Source: Mesorhizobium opportunistum WSM2075 (lineage in GTDB: Bacteria; Pseudomonadota; Alphaproteobacteria; Rhizobiales; Rhizobiaceae). From it: a stretch of 64,000 nt of DNA. The stretch spans positions 1,864,001 to 1,928,000 of the forward strand of contig NC_015675.1 of the NCBI RefSeq assembly GCF_000176035.2, given 5' to 3'. The notes under the pieces were generated by a model, which did not search any database, was not told the origin of the DNA, and saw only the letters and a program-made list of their open reading frames with translations. Shown here piece by piece: positions 33,302 through 42,432 of the stretch. The stretch's first letter is position 1. The number at the start of each line of letters is the position of its first letter. The position numbers and the translations under genes were made by a program.

Positions 33302-34748
33302 CGGCGATCGTTTTCAGCCGCTCGGCGATGAGGGCGGCGAGCCGTGCCGCCACCTCGTCCTTGGTCATCTCGGGCCATTCCTCGACACCGGCCTCGGACA
33401 CGATCCGCACCCGGTTGCGATCACCGCCCATCACGCCCGAAGCGCCGATGCCGCTTTCCTGCGACACATCGTTGGCGACGATGAAATCGGCGCCCTTCTT
33501 CCTGAGCTTGGCCTCGGCGTTGCGCAGGAGATCCTGGGTCTCGGCCGCGAAGCCGACGACAAGGCGGGGCCGCTGCTTGTGATGGCCGACCCCTGCAAGG
33601 ATGTCGGGGTTCTCGACCATGCGCAGTACCGGTGGCCCTTCGCCAGCCACCTTCTTGATCTTTTCATCGGCTGAATTTTCGGTGCGCCAGTCGGCGACGG
33701 CGGCGACGAACACCGCCGCGTCGGCGGGCAGGAGCTGTTCCACCGCGTCACGCATTTCCTGTGCACGCTCGACATGGATGGTCTTCACGCCGGCGGGATC
33801 GGCGATGCCGACAGGACCGGAGACGAGGCGCACGTCGGCGCCAAGCCTTGCCAATGCGGCGGCGATCGCATGGCCCTGCTTGCCGGACGAACGGTTGGCG
33901 ATATAGCGCACCGGGTCGATCGGCTCGTGCGTCGGGCCGGAGGTGACGATGATCTTGCGCCCCGCCAGCGGCTTGGGGCCGACATCGAGCAGCGCCTCGA
34001 CGGCGGCCACGATCTCCAGCGGTTCGGCCATGCGGCCTTCGCCGGCCTCGTTGCTCTCGGCCATCTCGCCTTTGGCCGGGCCGACGAAGCCGACGCCATC
34101 CTTGCCCAGGGTCGCGCGATTGCGGCGGGTGGCGGCGTGTGACCACATCCTGGGGTTCATGGCCGGCGCCATCAGCACCGGCTTGTCGGTGGCGATGAGC
34201 ACTGTCGAGGCAAGATCGTTGGCATGGCCGTTGGCGAGCTTGGCCATCAGGTCGGCGGTGGCGGGAGCGACCACCAAAAGGTCGGCTTCGCGCGACAGCC
34301 TGATGTGGCCGACATCGTGCTCGTCATTGCGGTCGAACAGTTCGGTGAAGACATGATCGGCCGAGAGCGCGCCGACCGACAATGTGGTGACGAATTCCTG
34401 CGCCGCCAGTGTCATGACCACGCGCACCTTGGCACCGCGCTCGCGCAGCCGGCGGATGAGATGGAGCGATTTGTAGGCGGCGATGCCACCGCCGATGATG
34501 AGCAGGATGCGTTTGCCGGAAAGGGCGCCGCGCGGCGACATCTTGCCTGCCGGGGCGGCAGCCGGAATCGCCGTGCCGTGCACGCTGGTCAGCTCGCGCA
34601 GGGTCTTTTCAGGCACGATCTGGCGGTCGACAGCGGCCCGGATCATCACCCGCGCCTGTTCTTCCATGGAACGGCTATTTTCCGCCGCGAGTCGGCGCAG
34701 CAGTTCCTTGACCTCATGGTCGAGATTGCGGATCGTGATGCTAGCCAT
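33276..34748 (-). CDS. coaBC: CoaBC with an N-terminal ribbon-helix-helix domain
   Basis: CoaBC makes 4'-phosphopantetheine from phosphopantothenate: CoaB adds cysteine, CoaC decarboxylates. The CoaC domain runs from about residue 78 (K-R-I-L-L-I-I-G-G-G-I-A-A-Y-K), with the catalytic His in D-V-G-H-I-R and P-A-M-N-P-R-M-W; CoaB starts near residue 260 with I-I-V-T-S-G-P-T-H-E-P-I-D. Residues 1-42 are unlike normal CoaBC: M-A-S-I-T-I-R-N-L-D, then two helices with S-M-E-E-Q-A-R, matching FitA/VapB-type antitoxin ribbon-helix-helix domains. No stop separates the parts. An internal ATG (34541) could start a standard enzyme but has only a weak ribosome site. The last residues A-I-P-G-K-V come from the repeat. 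Confidence 0.92.
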   Translation of the reverse strand: MASITIRNLDHEVKELLRRLAAENSRSMEEQARVMIRAAVDRQIVPEKTLRELTSVHGTAIPAAAPAGKMSPRGALSGKRILLIIGGGIAAYKSLHLIRRLRERGAKVRVVMTLAAQEFVTTLSVGALSADHVFTELFDRNDEHDVGHIRLSREADLLVVAPATADLMAKLANGHANDLASTVLIATDKPVLMAPAMNPRMWSHAATRRNRATLGKDGVGFVGPAKGEMAESNEAGEGRMAEPLEIVAAVEALLDVGPKPLAGRKIIVTSGPTHEPIDPVRYIANRSSGKQGHAIAAALARLGADVRLVSGPVGIADPAGVKTIHVERAQEMRDAVEQLLPADAAVFVAAVADWRTENSADEKIKKVAGEGPPVLRMVENPDILAGVGHHKQRPRLVVGFAAETQDLLRNAEAKLRKKGADFIVANDVSQESGIGASGVMGGDRNRVRIVSEAGVEEWPEMTKDEVAARLAALIAERLKTIAVRAIPGKV

Positions 34749-34774
34749 ATGATTGCACTTTGCTGAGATTGATC

Positions 34775-34798
34775 GATTGCAATGATATCAATGCAATC
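34775..34798. promoter_or_regulatory. 24-bp palindromic operator candidate upstream of coaBC
   Basis: Arms GATTGCA (34775-34781) and TGCAATC (34792-34798) flank a perfect TGATATCA centre; only the two A spacers (34782 and 34791) break the symmetry. It ends 26 bases before the coaBC ATG, and a further copy of TGATTGCA is at 34750-34757. This is the length and place expected for a dimeric ribbon-helix-helix repressor site. Confidence 0.65.
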
Positions 34799-34837
34799 AA
34801 ATGCTCGCAAGCTATGGCGCTATGGCGATAGCCGAGC

Positions 34838-36424
34838 CTAAAAGATCTTCCAGGCGATATAGACCAGCGTCAGCGCGATCACCCATAGCGCGACACGGCC
34901 GGAGCGGCTGTAGCGCGCTTCGGCCTTGCCGATCGCGTGGGCGGTGGTCTCGTCGAAGCGCAGGCCGTGCTCGGCCATCAGGTCGATCTCGCGCGACAGC
35001 CGCTCGGTGCGGACCGCAAGCTCAGGCACCTGGCGAAGCAGCGCCAGCATCGCCTTGCCGCCGTCGCGCGCATCGGCCATCAGGCCACGCGGGCCGAGAT
35101 TGCCTGATATCCAGCCGCCGACCACCGGCTCGGCCGTCTTCCACATGTTGAAGGCCGGATCGAGCGTGCGCGCCACGCCCTCGACCACCACCATGGTCTT
35201 CTGCAGCAGGATCAGTTCGGGCCGCGTCGCCATGTCGAAGAGTTCGGTGACCTCGAACAGCAGCGTCAGAAGCTTGGCCATCGAAATCGTCTCGGCCGGC
35301 TGGCCATGGATCGGCTCTCCGATGGCGCGGATCGCCTGCGCGAAAGCCGAGACATTGTGCTGGCGCGGAACGTAGCCGGCCTCGAAATGCACCTCGGCGA
35401 CACGCAGATAGTCGCGCGTGATGAAGCCGTAGAGGATTTCGGCGAGGAAGCGGCGCTCCTTCTTGCCGAGCCGGCCGGCAATGCCGAGATCGACGGCGAC
35501 GATGGTGCCGTTTGCCTCGACGAACAGGTTTCCCGGATGCATGTCGGCGTGGAAGAAGCCGTCGCGCAACGTATGGCGCAGGAAGGACTGGATGAGGTTG
35601 GTGGCAATCGCCTTGAGATCGTGGCCCGCCGCTTGAAGGCTCGCGATATCGTTCATCTTGATGCCGTCGACCCACTCCATGGTCAGCACGTCGCGGCCGG
35701 TGCGCTCCCAGTCGACGGATGGCACGCGAAAACCAGGATCATTCCTGGTGCTTTCGCCGAGTTCCGAGAGGGCCGCCGCCTCGAGGCGCAGATCCATCTC
35801 GATCCTGGTGGTCTGCGCCAGCGTCTCAGTCACCTCCACCGGCCGCAGCCGGCGCGACGACGGGATGTATTTCTCCTGCAGGCGCGCGGCTAGAAAATAG
35901 CTTTCCAGATCCTGGAAGAAGCGGCGGCGCACGCCCGGTCGGATCACCTTGACCGCCACCTTGGTCGCGGCGCCAGCCTGGACGGTTTCAGCGGCATGAA
36001 CCTGGGCGATCGAGGCAGCGGCGACCGGATCGCCGAATTGCGTGTAGAGATCGCCTATCTTGCGCCCGAGAGAAGCCTCGATGGCGGTGACCGCCTCGAC
36101 CTTCGGGAAGGTGTGCATCTTGTCTTGCAGCATGGCGAGATCGAGCGCCATGTCGTTGCCGACGACGTCGGGCCTTGTCGCCAGGAACTGGCCGAGCTTG
36201 ACGTAGGACGGTCCGAGCCGGACCACCGCCTTGGCCAGTCGGTCGCTGCGCTCATAGGCCAGTGCGCGGCGGCGGGTGAACAGGCGCGCCAGTCGCCAGC
36301 CGAGTTTCGGCAGGCCTGAGAGTTCCTCGCCCGGCAAGGCGGCGACGACGCCCTCGCGCACCAGCACCCAGCCGGCCCGCACCAGCCTGAAACCAGCGCC
36401 GACGCTGCTCATGGCTGCATCCAT
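34838..36424 (-). CDS. ubiB: Ubiquinone biosynthesis protein UbiB
   Basis: UbiB is an atypical ABC1/ADCK kinase-like ATPase needed for ubiquinone synthesis. The 528-residue protein has the K-x-G-Q motif (V-K-L-G-Q-F-L-A-T-R-P-D near 77), the alanine-rich A-A-A-S-I-A-Q-V-H loop near 135, and the catalytic H-x-D and N motifs (F-H-A-D-M-H-P-G-N-L-F). Two C-terminal hydrophobic helices anchor it. M-D-A-A-M gives two possible starts, 36424 or 36412. It follows ubiE by 58 bases, an order conserved in alphaproteobacteria. Confidence 0.92.
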   Translation of the reverse strand: MDAAMSSVGAGFRLVRAGWVLVREGVVAALPGEELSGLPKLGWRLARLFTRRRALAYERSDRLAKAVVRLGPSYVKLGQFLATRPDVVGNDMALDLAMLQDKMHTFPKVEAVTAIEASLGRKIGDLYTQFGDPVAAASIAQVHAAETVQAGAATKVAVKVIRPGVRRRFFQDLESYFLAARLQEKYIPSSRRLRPVEVTETLAQTTRIEMDLRLEAAALSELGESTRNDPGFRVPSVDWERTGRDVLTMEWVDGIKMNDIASLQAAGHDLKAIATNLIQSFLRHTLRDGFFHADMHPGNLFVEANGTIVAVDLGIAGRLGKKERRFLAEILYGFITRDYLRVAEVHFEAGYVPRQHNVSAFAQAIRAIGEPIHGQPAETISMAKLLTLLFEVTELFDMATRPELILLQKTMVVVEGVARTLDPAFNMWKTAEPVVGGWISGNLGPRGLMADARDGGKAMLALLRQVPELAVRTERLSREIDLMAEHGLRFDETTAHAIGKAEARYSRSGRVALWVIALTLVYIAWKIF

Positions 36425-36482
36425 CCGGCCGGTTCAAAGAACAGGCAGGAGCCATATCGAGGATGGGAAACGCGGTGCAGCC

Positions 36483-37259
36483 TCAAAGCTTCCAGCCCGA
36501 ATGCAATGCCGCGATGCCGCCGGAATAATTGCGGAAGGAAACACGGTCGAAGCCCGCGTGGGTGATCATGGAAGCAAAGTTTGCCTGGTTGGGGAATTTC
36601 GCGATCGATTCGACCAGATAGGAATAGGGCTCGCCGTCGCCGGTGACCATCTTGCCGATCCTGGGAATGGCGTTGAACGACCAGGCTTCATAGACTTTGT
36701 CGAGCAGCGGCATCTCGACCTCGGAAAATTCCAGGCACAGGAAACGGCCGCCCGGCTTCAGCACGCGGAACGCTTCACCCAGAGCGACGTCGATATGCGG
36801 CACGTTGCGAATGCCGAAAGCGATGGTGTACGCGTCGAAAGTGGCGTCGGCGAAAGGCAGTTCCTCGGCATTTGCCTCGACGAAGTCGGTGTTGCCGGAC
36901 AAGCCTTTCTTCTGCGCCCTGTCGCGGCCGACAGCGAGCATCGAGCCATTGATGTCGAGCACGGTGGCATGTGCGTTGCCATGGCTTGCGTCGACGATGC
37001 GAAACGCGATGTCGCCGGTGCCGCCGGCCACGTCGAGCACCTTCCAGCCCACTCTTTTCGGAGGGTTCAGCCACGTCACCATGGCATCCTTCCATAGCCG
37101 GTGCAGGCCGCCCGACATCAGATCGTTCATCAGGTCGTAGCGGTTGGCGACCTTGTGGAAAACATCGTTGACTAGGGACTGCTTTTCGCCTTCCCCTACA
37201 CGCTTGAAACCATAGGAGGTTTCCATGCCGCCCGCGGCCGTGGTTCTCTCAACTGACAT
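36483..37259 (-). CDS. ubiE: Demethylmenaquinone/2-polyprenyl-methoxybenzoquinol C-methyltransferase
   Basis: UbiE methylates the ring carbon of ubiquinone precursors. The 258-residue sequence has S-Y-G-F-K-R-V near 15, the SAM motif [12 protein letters not shown] near 75, and the UbiE signatures [11 protein letters not shown] near 40 and A-F-G-I-R-N-V near 150. It is the first gene of ubiE-ubiB. In many relatives mutM is divergent upstream; here add is instead. Confidence 0.94.
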   Translation of the reverse strand: MSVERTTAAGGMETSYGFKRVGEGEKQSLVNDVFHKVANRYDLMNDLMSGGLHRLWKDAMVTWLNPPKRVGWKVLDVAGGTGDIAFRIVDASHGNAHATVLDINGSMLAVGRDRAQKKGLSGNTDFVEANAEELPFADATFDAYTIAFGIRNVPHIDVALGEAFRVLKPGGRFLCLEFSEVEMPLLDKVYEAWSFNAIPRIGKMVTGDGEPYSYLVESIAKFPNQANFASMITHAGFDRVSFRNYSGGIAALHSGWKL

Positions 37260-37393
37260 TTTTTTGATCCGTCATAAAACCGGCGGGACCATAGCCGATC
37301 GATGGTGCGGGCGCTATTGTTTAAGGCGCGGTGTTCAGCCGCGCTTCCAGGTGCTGGTTTTCAAGGACCTGGACTGACCGACGGGATGTTTGA

Positions 37394-38368
37394 ATGCCTT
37401 TGAAAGCGGAACTGCACTGCCACATCGAAGGGGCAGCGGCGCCCGAACTCGTCATCCGCCAGGCGCAGAAATACGGCAAGGATACCTCGCCCTATATCCA
37501 GAACGGTTCCTTCGTCTGGCATGATTTCACGTCCTTTCTCGCGGCCTATGACTTCTCATCCGATCTGTTTCGGACCGAGGAGGATTATGCGCGGCTGGCC
37601 GACCATTATCTGACCAGCCTGGCCCGCGACGGCGCCATCTATTCCGAGGTGTTCACCTCGCCGGACCATGCGGCGAAAGCCGGACTGTCGCCCAAGGCCT
37701 ATACCGACGCGCTCGGCGAAGGCATGCTGCGCGCCAAGGCCAAGACGGGCATAGAGGGCCGCATGATTGTCACCGGCGTGCGTCATGTCGGCGTGGAATC
37801 GATCGAGCGGGCGGCGCGCTTTGCGGCGCGCTGCGGGCATCCGCTGGTCACCGGCTTCGGTGTCGCCGGCGATGAGCGCATCGGCGACATGGAGGACTAT
37901 GTCAGGGCTTTCGAGATCGCCCGCGAGGCTGGGCTCGGCATCACCGTCCATGCCGGCGAACTGACCGGCTGGGAGACTGTCCAGGCAGCGCTCGACCACA
38001 TCCGTCCCTCGCGCATCGGCCATGGCGTGCGCGCCATCGAAAACCCGGATCTTGTCCGGCGCATCGCGGACGAAGGCGTCGTTTTGGAGTGCTGCCCGGG
38101 TTCCAACATCGCGCTCAAAGTGTTCGACAGTTTTGCCGATCATCCGTTTCCGGCGCTCAAGGCCGCCGGCTGCAAGGTGACGCTCAACTCCGACGACCCG
38201 CCCTATTTCTGGACCTCGCTGAAGCGCGAATACGACATCGCCGCCGAACATTTCGCGATGAGCGAGAAGGCGCTGGCCGCCGTCACCAAAACGGCGATCG
38301 AGGCCGCTTTCGTCGATCGCAAGACCAAGTCCGCGCTTCTTGCCCGGCTGAACGCGGCGGCGCGCTGA
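37394..38368 (+). CDS. add: Adenosine deaminase
   Basis: Converts adenosine and deoxyadenosine to inosine forms. The 324-residue TIM-barrel protein has the zinc-binding H-x-H (E-L-H-C-H-I-E-G-A), the third His in V-H-A-G-E-L, the catalytic E, and N-S-D-D-P-P near 270. It may also represent adenine deaminase, which shares these motifs, but the surrounding nucleoside genes favour adenosine. It is followed 122 bases later by upp. Confidence 0.85.
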   Translation: MPLKAELHCHIEGAAAPELVIRQAQKYGKDTSPYIQNGSFVWHDFTSFLAAYDFSSDLFRTEEDYARLADHYLTSLARDGAIYSEVFTSPDHAAKAGLSPKAYTDALGEGMLRAKAKTGIEGRMIVTGVRHVGVESIERAARFAARCGHPLVTGFGVAGDERIGDMEDYVRAFEIAREAGLGITVHAGELTGWETVQAALDHIRPSRIGHGVRAIENPDLVRRIADEGVVLECCPGSNIALKVFDSFADHPFPALKAAGCKVTLNSDDPPYFWTSLKREYDIAAEHFAMSEKALAAVTKTAIEAAFVDRKTKSALLARLNAAAR

Positions 38369-38490
38369 TTTCTGCGAAATCTGTGGTCCACCGAGCCCAG
38401 GCGGTTCCTTGGCCGGCGCATAGCCGCTAGGGTCGTCCGAGCTGCCTGCCGCGCCTGCGCGCATAGGGCGACACGCATGAGGAGAACATC

Positions 38491-39120
38491 ATGAAGGGCG
38501 TCACCGTCGTCGACCATCCGCTTGTCCAGCACAAGCTGACCATCATGCGCAAGAAGGAGACCTCCACGGCCGGCTTCCGGCGGTTGCTGCGCGAAATATC
38601 GCTGCTGCTCGGCTACGAGGTCACCCGCAATCTCGAACTGACGACGACGACGATCGAAACGCCGATGGAGACCATGGAAGCGCCGACGCTCGAGGGCAAG
38701 AAGCTGGTCTTCGCCTCGGTGCTGCGCGCCGGCAACGGCTTGCTGGAAGGCCTGCTCGACCTGGTGCCGGCGGCTCGCGTCGCCCATGTCGGCCTCTACC
38801 GCGATCACGAAACGCTGGAAGCAGTCGAGTATTTCTTCAAGGCGCCGAGCGATCTGGCCGACCGGCTGGTGATCGTCGTCGATCCGATGCTGGCGACAGC
38901 CAATTCGGCGATCGCGGCGATCGACAAATTGAAAGAGCGCGGCGCCACCAACATCCGCTTCCTGTGCCTGCTGGCGGCACCCGAAGGCATCGAGCGCTTC
39001 ACCACCGCGCATCCCGACGTTCCGGTCTTCACCGCGTCCATCGACCGCCAGCTCAACGAGAAGGGCTATATCATGCCCGGCCTCGGCGACGCCGGCGACC
39101 GCATGTACGGGACCAAATAA
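38491..39120 (+). CDS. upp: Uracil phosphoribosyltransferase
   Basis: Salvages uracil to UMP using PRPP. The 209-residue protein has the PRPP-binding motif [13 protein letters not shown] near 128-140 and the C-terminal [11 protein letters not shown] signature. It accepts uracil released by the thymidine/uridine phosphorolysis enzymes encoded nearby on the other strand. ATG with GAGGAG about six bases upstream. Confidence 0.95.
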   Translation: MKGVTVVDHPLVQHKLTIMRKKETSTAGFRRLLREISLLLGYEVTRNLELTTTTIETPMETMEAPTLEGKKLVFASVLRAGNGLLEGLLDLVPAARVAHVGLYRDHETLEAVEYFFKAPSDLADRLVIVVDPMLATANSAIAAIDKLKERGATNIRFLCLLAAPEGIERFTTAHPDVPVFTASIDRQLNEKGYIMPGLGDAGDRMYGTK

Positions 39121-39216
39121 TTTACCAAATGTTTACGCAACGGCGCGGTTTTAGCGCCCGTTAAAGCGGCAAACACCATCCGGCGCTAAAGGATCGGTAC
39201 TCACAAAGGCCGATCC

Positions 39217-39786
39217 ATGCTGCGCAAACTTCTCATCTTCAGTGTCTTTGCCGGCACATCGGCGTCGATCCCGGTTGTCTACCAGTCAAATCCGCAGGTC
39301 TTCGAAAACCTTCTGAGATCGGCGGTTACGGCCAAGCCCGACGCCGAGGCTCAGGCCCAGCCGGACATCAACCTGGCATCGGTGCCCGACAAGCCGGTGG
39401 CGCCGCAGCCGGCCGGCCGCAAGGTCGTCGTCGCGGCGGACGAGCGCGGACACTTTTCATCGACCTTCAAGCTCAACGGCCGTCAGGTCGATGGCATGAT
39501 CGACACCGGCGCGACACTGGTCGCGGTCAATACCTCGACGGCGCGCAGGATCGGGCTGTCGCTCAATCCGTCCGATTTCAGCCGTGAGGTCAGCACCGCC
39601 AACGGCACCATCAAGGCGGCCGTGGTGATGATCGATCGGCTGCAGATAGGCAGCATCACCGTCAATGACGTGCAGGCCATCGTGCTCGACGACAAGGCGC
39701 TGCACACCAACCTGATCGGCATGAGCTTCCTCAACAGGCTTGGCAAATACCAGGCCGAGAACGGCACCTTGCTGCTCGCCCAATAG
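39217..39786 (+). CDS. TIGR02281-type retropepsin-like aspartic protease
   Basis: A 189-residue protein with an N-terminal hydrophobic anchor (residues 3-19), a proline/alanine-rich linker, and a single retropepsin-like domain. The active-site motif is M-I-D-T-G-A-T near 94-100, with S-I-T-V-N-D-V and N-L-I-G-M-S-F-L-N near the end. Such proteins act as homodimers; a rhizobial homologue has been linked to stress, but the role here is unknown. It is convergent with deoA. Confidence 0.85.
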   Translation: MLRKLLIFSVFAGTSASIPVVYQSNPQVFENLLRSAVTAKPDAEAQAQPDINLASVPDKPVAPQPAGRKVVVAADERGHFSSTFKLNGRQVDGMIDTGATLVAVNTSTARRIGLSLNPSDFSREVSTANGTIKAAVVMIDRLQIGSITVNDVQAIVLDDKALHTNLIGMSFLNRLGKYQAENGTLLLAQ

Positions 39787-39802
39787 GAAGGGTTTGGCCC
39801 GG

Positions 39803-41122
39803 TCAACCGCGCGCCAGAATCCGCCGCATGACGGTTTTATCCGCCGGTGGTTTCGAAGCCCCAATGGTGTAGGCGGAAAGCACGGTTGCGGCGGCGGCCT
39901 CGGCATCGGATGGCGAGCGGGCATGCACCAGCGCCAGCGGCTCGCCAGCCCCCACCTCGGCGCCGATGGGCAGCAGCCTGGTGATGCCGACCGCCGGATC
40001 GATCTTGTCGTCCGGCCGCGTGCGCCCGCCGCCCAGGCCAACCACCGCCAGGCCGATATCGCGGGTGGCGATGCCGGTGACGAAGCCGTCGGTCGTTGCC
40101 TTGACCGCAAATTCGGTTGCCGCCTCAGCCAGGTATTTTTCCGGTCTCTCGATGAAATCGGCGGGGCCGCCGAGCACCGAAACCATGCGCGCGAAGGTGG
40201 CGGCGGCGCGGCCGCTGACAAGCGTCTCCGTGGCGCGCCGCATGCCATCCTGGTTGGATGATACCAGTCCCGCCGACTGCAGCATTTCGGCCGCCAGCGC
40301 CAGCGTCACATCCTCCAGCCGCCGGTCGCGAAAACGGCCGGTCAGGAAATCGACGGCGTTGCGCACCTCGACGGCATTGCCGGCGGCGGACGCCAGCGGT
40401 TCGTTCATGCCGGTGATCAACGCCGAGACCTTCAATCCCGCGCCGCTGGCGACCTCGACCAGACTGTTGGCGAGCGCTGTCGCGTCGCGCGACTTCTCCA
40501 TGAAGGCGCCGTTGCCGACCTTGACGTCGAGCACCAGCGAGCCGAGGCCGGCGGCCAGCTTCTTCGACAGGATCGAGGCGGTGATCAGCGGCACCGATTC
40601 CACGGTTCCGGTGACGTCGCGGATGGCGTAAAGCCGGCGGTCCGCCGGCGCGAGATCGGCGGTCTGGCCGATGATGGCGCAACCCGTTTCCAGCACCGCC
40701 TTGCGAAACAGCGCGATATCGGGCTGGCTGGCATAGCCGGGGATGGCATCCATCTTGTCCAGTGTGCCGCCTGTATGGCCGAGGCCACGGCCCGAGATCA
40801 TCGGTACATAGGCGCCGCAGGCGGCAACGATCGGCGCCAGCATCAGCGAGACATTGTCGCCGACGCCGCCCGTCGAATGCTTGTCGGTGACGGGACCCGG
40901 CAGATCCGACCAGTCGAGCACGTCGCCGGAATCGCGCATGGCCAGTGTCGACGCCACGGCCTCGTCGCGGCTCATGCCGTTGAAGAACACCGCCATGGCA
41001 AAAGCCGCGACCTGGCCATCGGTGACGGCGCCCGACGTCACGCCGTCGATGAAGGCAGCGATCTCACGAGCCGGCAGCCTCTGGCCGTCGCGCTTGTGGC
41101 GGATGATTTCCTGCGGAAGCAT
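39803..41122 (-). CDS. deoA: Thymidine phosphorylase
   Basis: Splits thymidine or uridine with phosphate into base and deoxyribose- or ribose-1-phosphate. The 439-residue protein has the R-D-G-x-x-L start block, the phosphate-binding K-H-S-T-G-G-V-G-D motif near 81-90, and the signature S-G-R-G-L-G-H-T-G-G-T-L-D-K near 110. The ATG at 41122 shares one base with the punA stop (TGATG), so they are coupled; a much longer upstream frame is punA antisense-frame noise. Confidence 0.93.
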   Translation of the reverse strand: MLPQEIIRHKRDGQRLPAREIAAFIDGVTSGAVTDGQVAAFAMAVFFNGMSRDEAVASTLAMRDSGDVLDWSDLPGPVTDKHSTGGVGDNVSLMLAPIVAACGAYVPMISGRGLGHTGGTLDKMDAIPGYASQPDIALFRKAVLETGCAIIGQTADLAPADRRLYAIRDVTGTVESVPLITASILSKKLAAGLGSLVLDVKVGNGAFMEKSRDATALANSLVEVASGAGLKVSALITGMNEPLASAAGNAVEVRNAVDFLTGRFRDRRLEDVTLALAAEMLQSAGLVSSNQDGMRRATETLVSGRAAATFARMVSVLGGPADFIERPEKYLAEAATEFAVKATTDGFVTGIATRDIGLAVVGLGGGRTRPDDKIDPAVGITRLLPIGAEVGAGEPLALVHARSPSDAEAAAATVLSAYTIGASKPPADKTVMRRILARG

Positions 41123-41931
41123 CAGGTCTCCAGCAGTCCGTCGCGGAACACACGCTGCAGGACCGTCGCCAGCCGCGACCCGCCGACCGGCGCCATGTCC
41201 TTGGTCTCCTGGTGCGAAAGCTCGGCTCCGGTCATGCCGGCTGCCAGGTTGGTGATGACCGAGCAGGCGGCGACGCGCAGGCCAAGGAAGCGGGCGAGAA
41301 TGACCTCCGGCACGGTCGACATGCCGACGGCGTTGGCGCCCATGATGCGCGCCATGCGGATCTCGGCCGGCGTTTCGAAGCACGGGCCGGAAAACCACAT
41401 ATAGACGCCCTTGTGCAGCGCCGTGCCGGTTGCCTTCGCGGCCTGTTCAATCGCTTTGCGGATGCCGGCATCATAGGCTTCAGTGAGACCGACGAAGCGG
41501 CGGTCGCTCGGCTCGCCGATCAAAGGATTGGTGCCGGAGAAGTTGATGTGGTCCGATATCAGCATGATCGAGCCCGGCAGCATCTCGGGATCGACCGAGC
41601 CGGCGGCGTTGGTGAGGATCAGTTTGGTGATGCCGATGCCGGCAAGCACTTCCAGCACCGGTCGCATCGCCGCGGCATTGCCATGCTCGTAATAGTGAGC
41701 ACGGCCGGACAGCATCAGCACCGGCGTGCCGGCAAACAGCCCGGCCACCACTTCGCCGGCATGGCCGCTGACGCCGCTTCTGGGGAAGCCGGGCAGGTCG
41801 GCATAGGAGACACGGATCGGGTTCTCGATCCGGTCGACCAAGCCGCCGAGGCCCGAACCCAGCACCAGCGCCGTGGTCGGTGCCAAGCCGTCCAGCCTTT
41901 CGATAAGACGATCCACGGCCTTTTCGATCAT
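41122..41931 (-). CDS. punA: Purine-nucleoside phosphorylase (trimeric type)
   Basis: Phosphorolyses inosine and guanosine. The 269-residue protein has V-L-G-S-G-L-G-G-L near 23, the S-G-R-A-H-Y-Y-E-H block near 75 with the phosphate-site Arg and catalytic His, T-N-A-A-G-S near 108, and G-P-C-F-E-T-P-A-E-I-R with G-M-S-T-V-P-E. These are signatures of the trimeric PNP family rather than the hexameric DeoD. It lies between cdd and deoA. Confidence 0.93.
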   Translation of the reverse strand: MIEKAVDRLIERLDGLAPTTALVLGSGLGGLVDRIENPIRVSYADLPGFPRSGVSGHAGEVVAGLFAGTPVLMLSGRAHYYEHGNAAAMRPVLEVLAGIGITKLILTNAAGSVDPEMLPGSIMLISDHINFSGTNPLIGEPSDRRFVGLTEAYDAGIRKAIEQAAKATGTALHKGVYMWFSGPCFETPAEIRMARIMGANAVGMSTVPEVILARFLGLRVAACSVITNLAAGMTGAELSHQETKDMAPVGGSRLATVLQRVFRDGLLET

Positions 41932-41961
41932 TCCAGCCTGCCCTTCATTGGAGCCGATCTT

Positions 41962-42354
41962 TCACTTGAGAATATCGCCGCGAAAACCGTAGGGCAGCAT
42001 GTCGCCCATGGTCACGGTCTCGGCGACGCCGGTATTGTCGCAGAGGTAGAGCTTGGTTTCCGGCCGGCAAAATTCGGCCAGCCGCTGGCGGCAGCCGCCG
42101 CAAGGCGAGCATTTGGCCATGCGCTCGGCAAGGACGGCGATTTCGACGATCTTGCCGCCGCCGCCCATGATGTAGTGGCCAAGCGCGGTGGTCTCGGCGC
42201 ACCAGCCTTCGGGATAGGAGGCGACCTCGATGTTGGCGCCGCTGAAGACACGCCCGTCCTCGGTGCGCAAGGCAGCACCCACCGGAAACTTCGAGTAGGG
42301 CGCATAGGCTTTGGCCATGGCGGCCCTGGCCGCCTCGAACAGATCATGCGACAT
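41962..42354 (-). CDS. cdd: Cytidine deaminase
   Basis: Converts cytidine to uridine. The 130-residue length fits the homotetrameric type. The zinc ligands are Cys in W-C-A-E-T-T-A-L and the pair in C-S-P-C-G-G-C-R-Q; the glutamate of C-A-E is the proton shuttle. N-terminal Y-A-P-Y-S-K-F-P-V-G-A-A-L is typical. It follows the second permease by 78 bases on the same strand. Confidence 0.94.
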   Translation of the reverse strand: MSHDLFEAARAAMAKAYAPYSKFPVGAALRTEDGRVFSGANIEVASYPEGWCAETTALGHYIMGGGGKIVEIAVLAERMAKCSPCGGCRQRLAEFCRPETKLYLCDNTGVAETVTMGDMLPYGFRGDILK

Positions 42355-42432
42355 TTTAGTACTTCTCTCCCATGATCTTGTTCAAAAAGCTGGTGCCGAT
42401 TTCGACCGCTGCGATTTCCCGCTGGTGCGGTC

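Noticed and set aside
34749..34837. A toxin gene paired with the RHH domain of CoaBC
   Set aside because: The gap is only 90 bases and neighbouring genes are ubiB and ialB-like; no PIN-domain frame exists.
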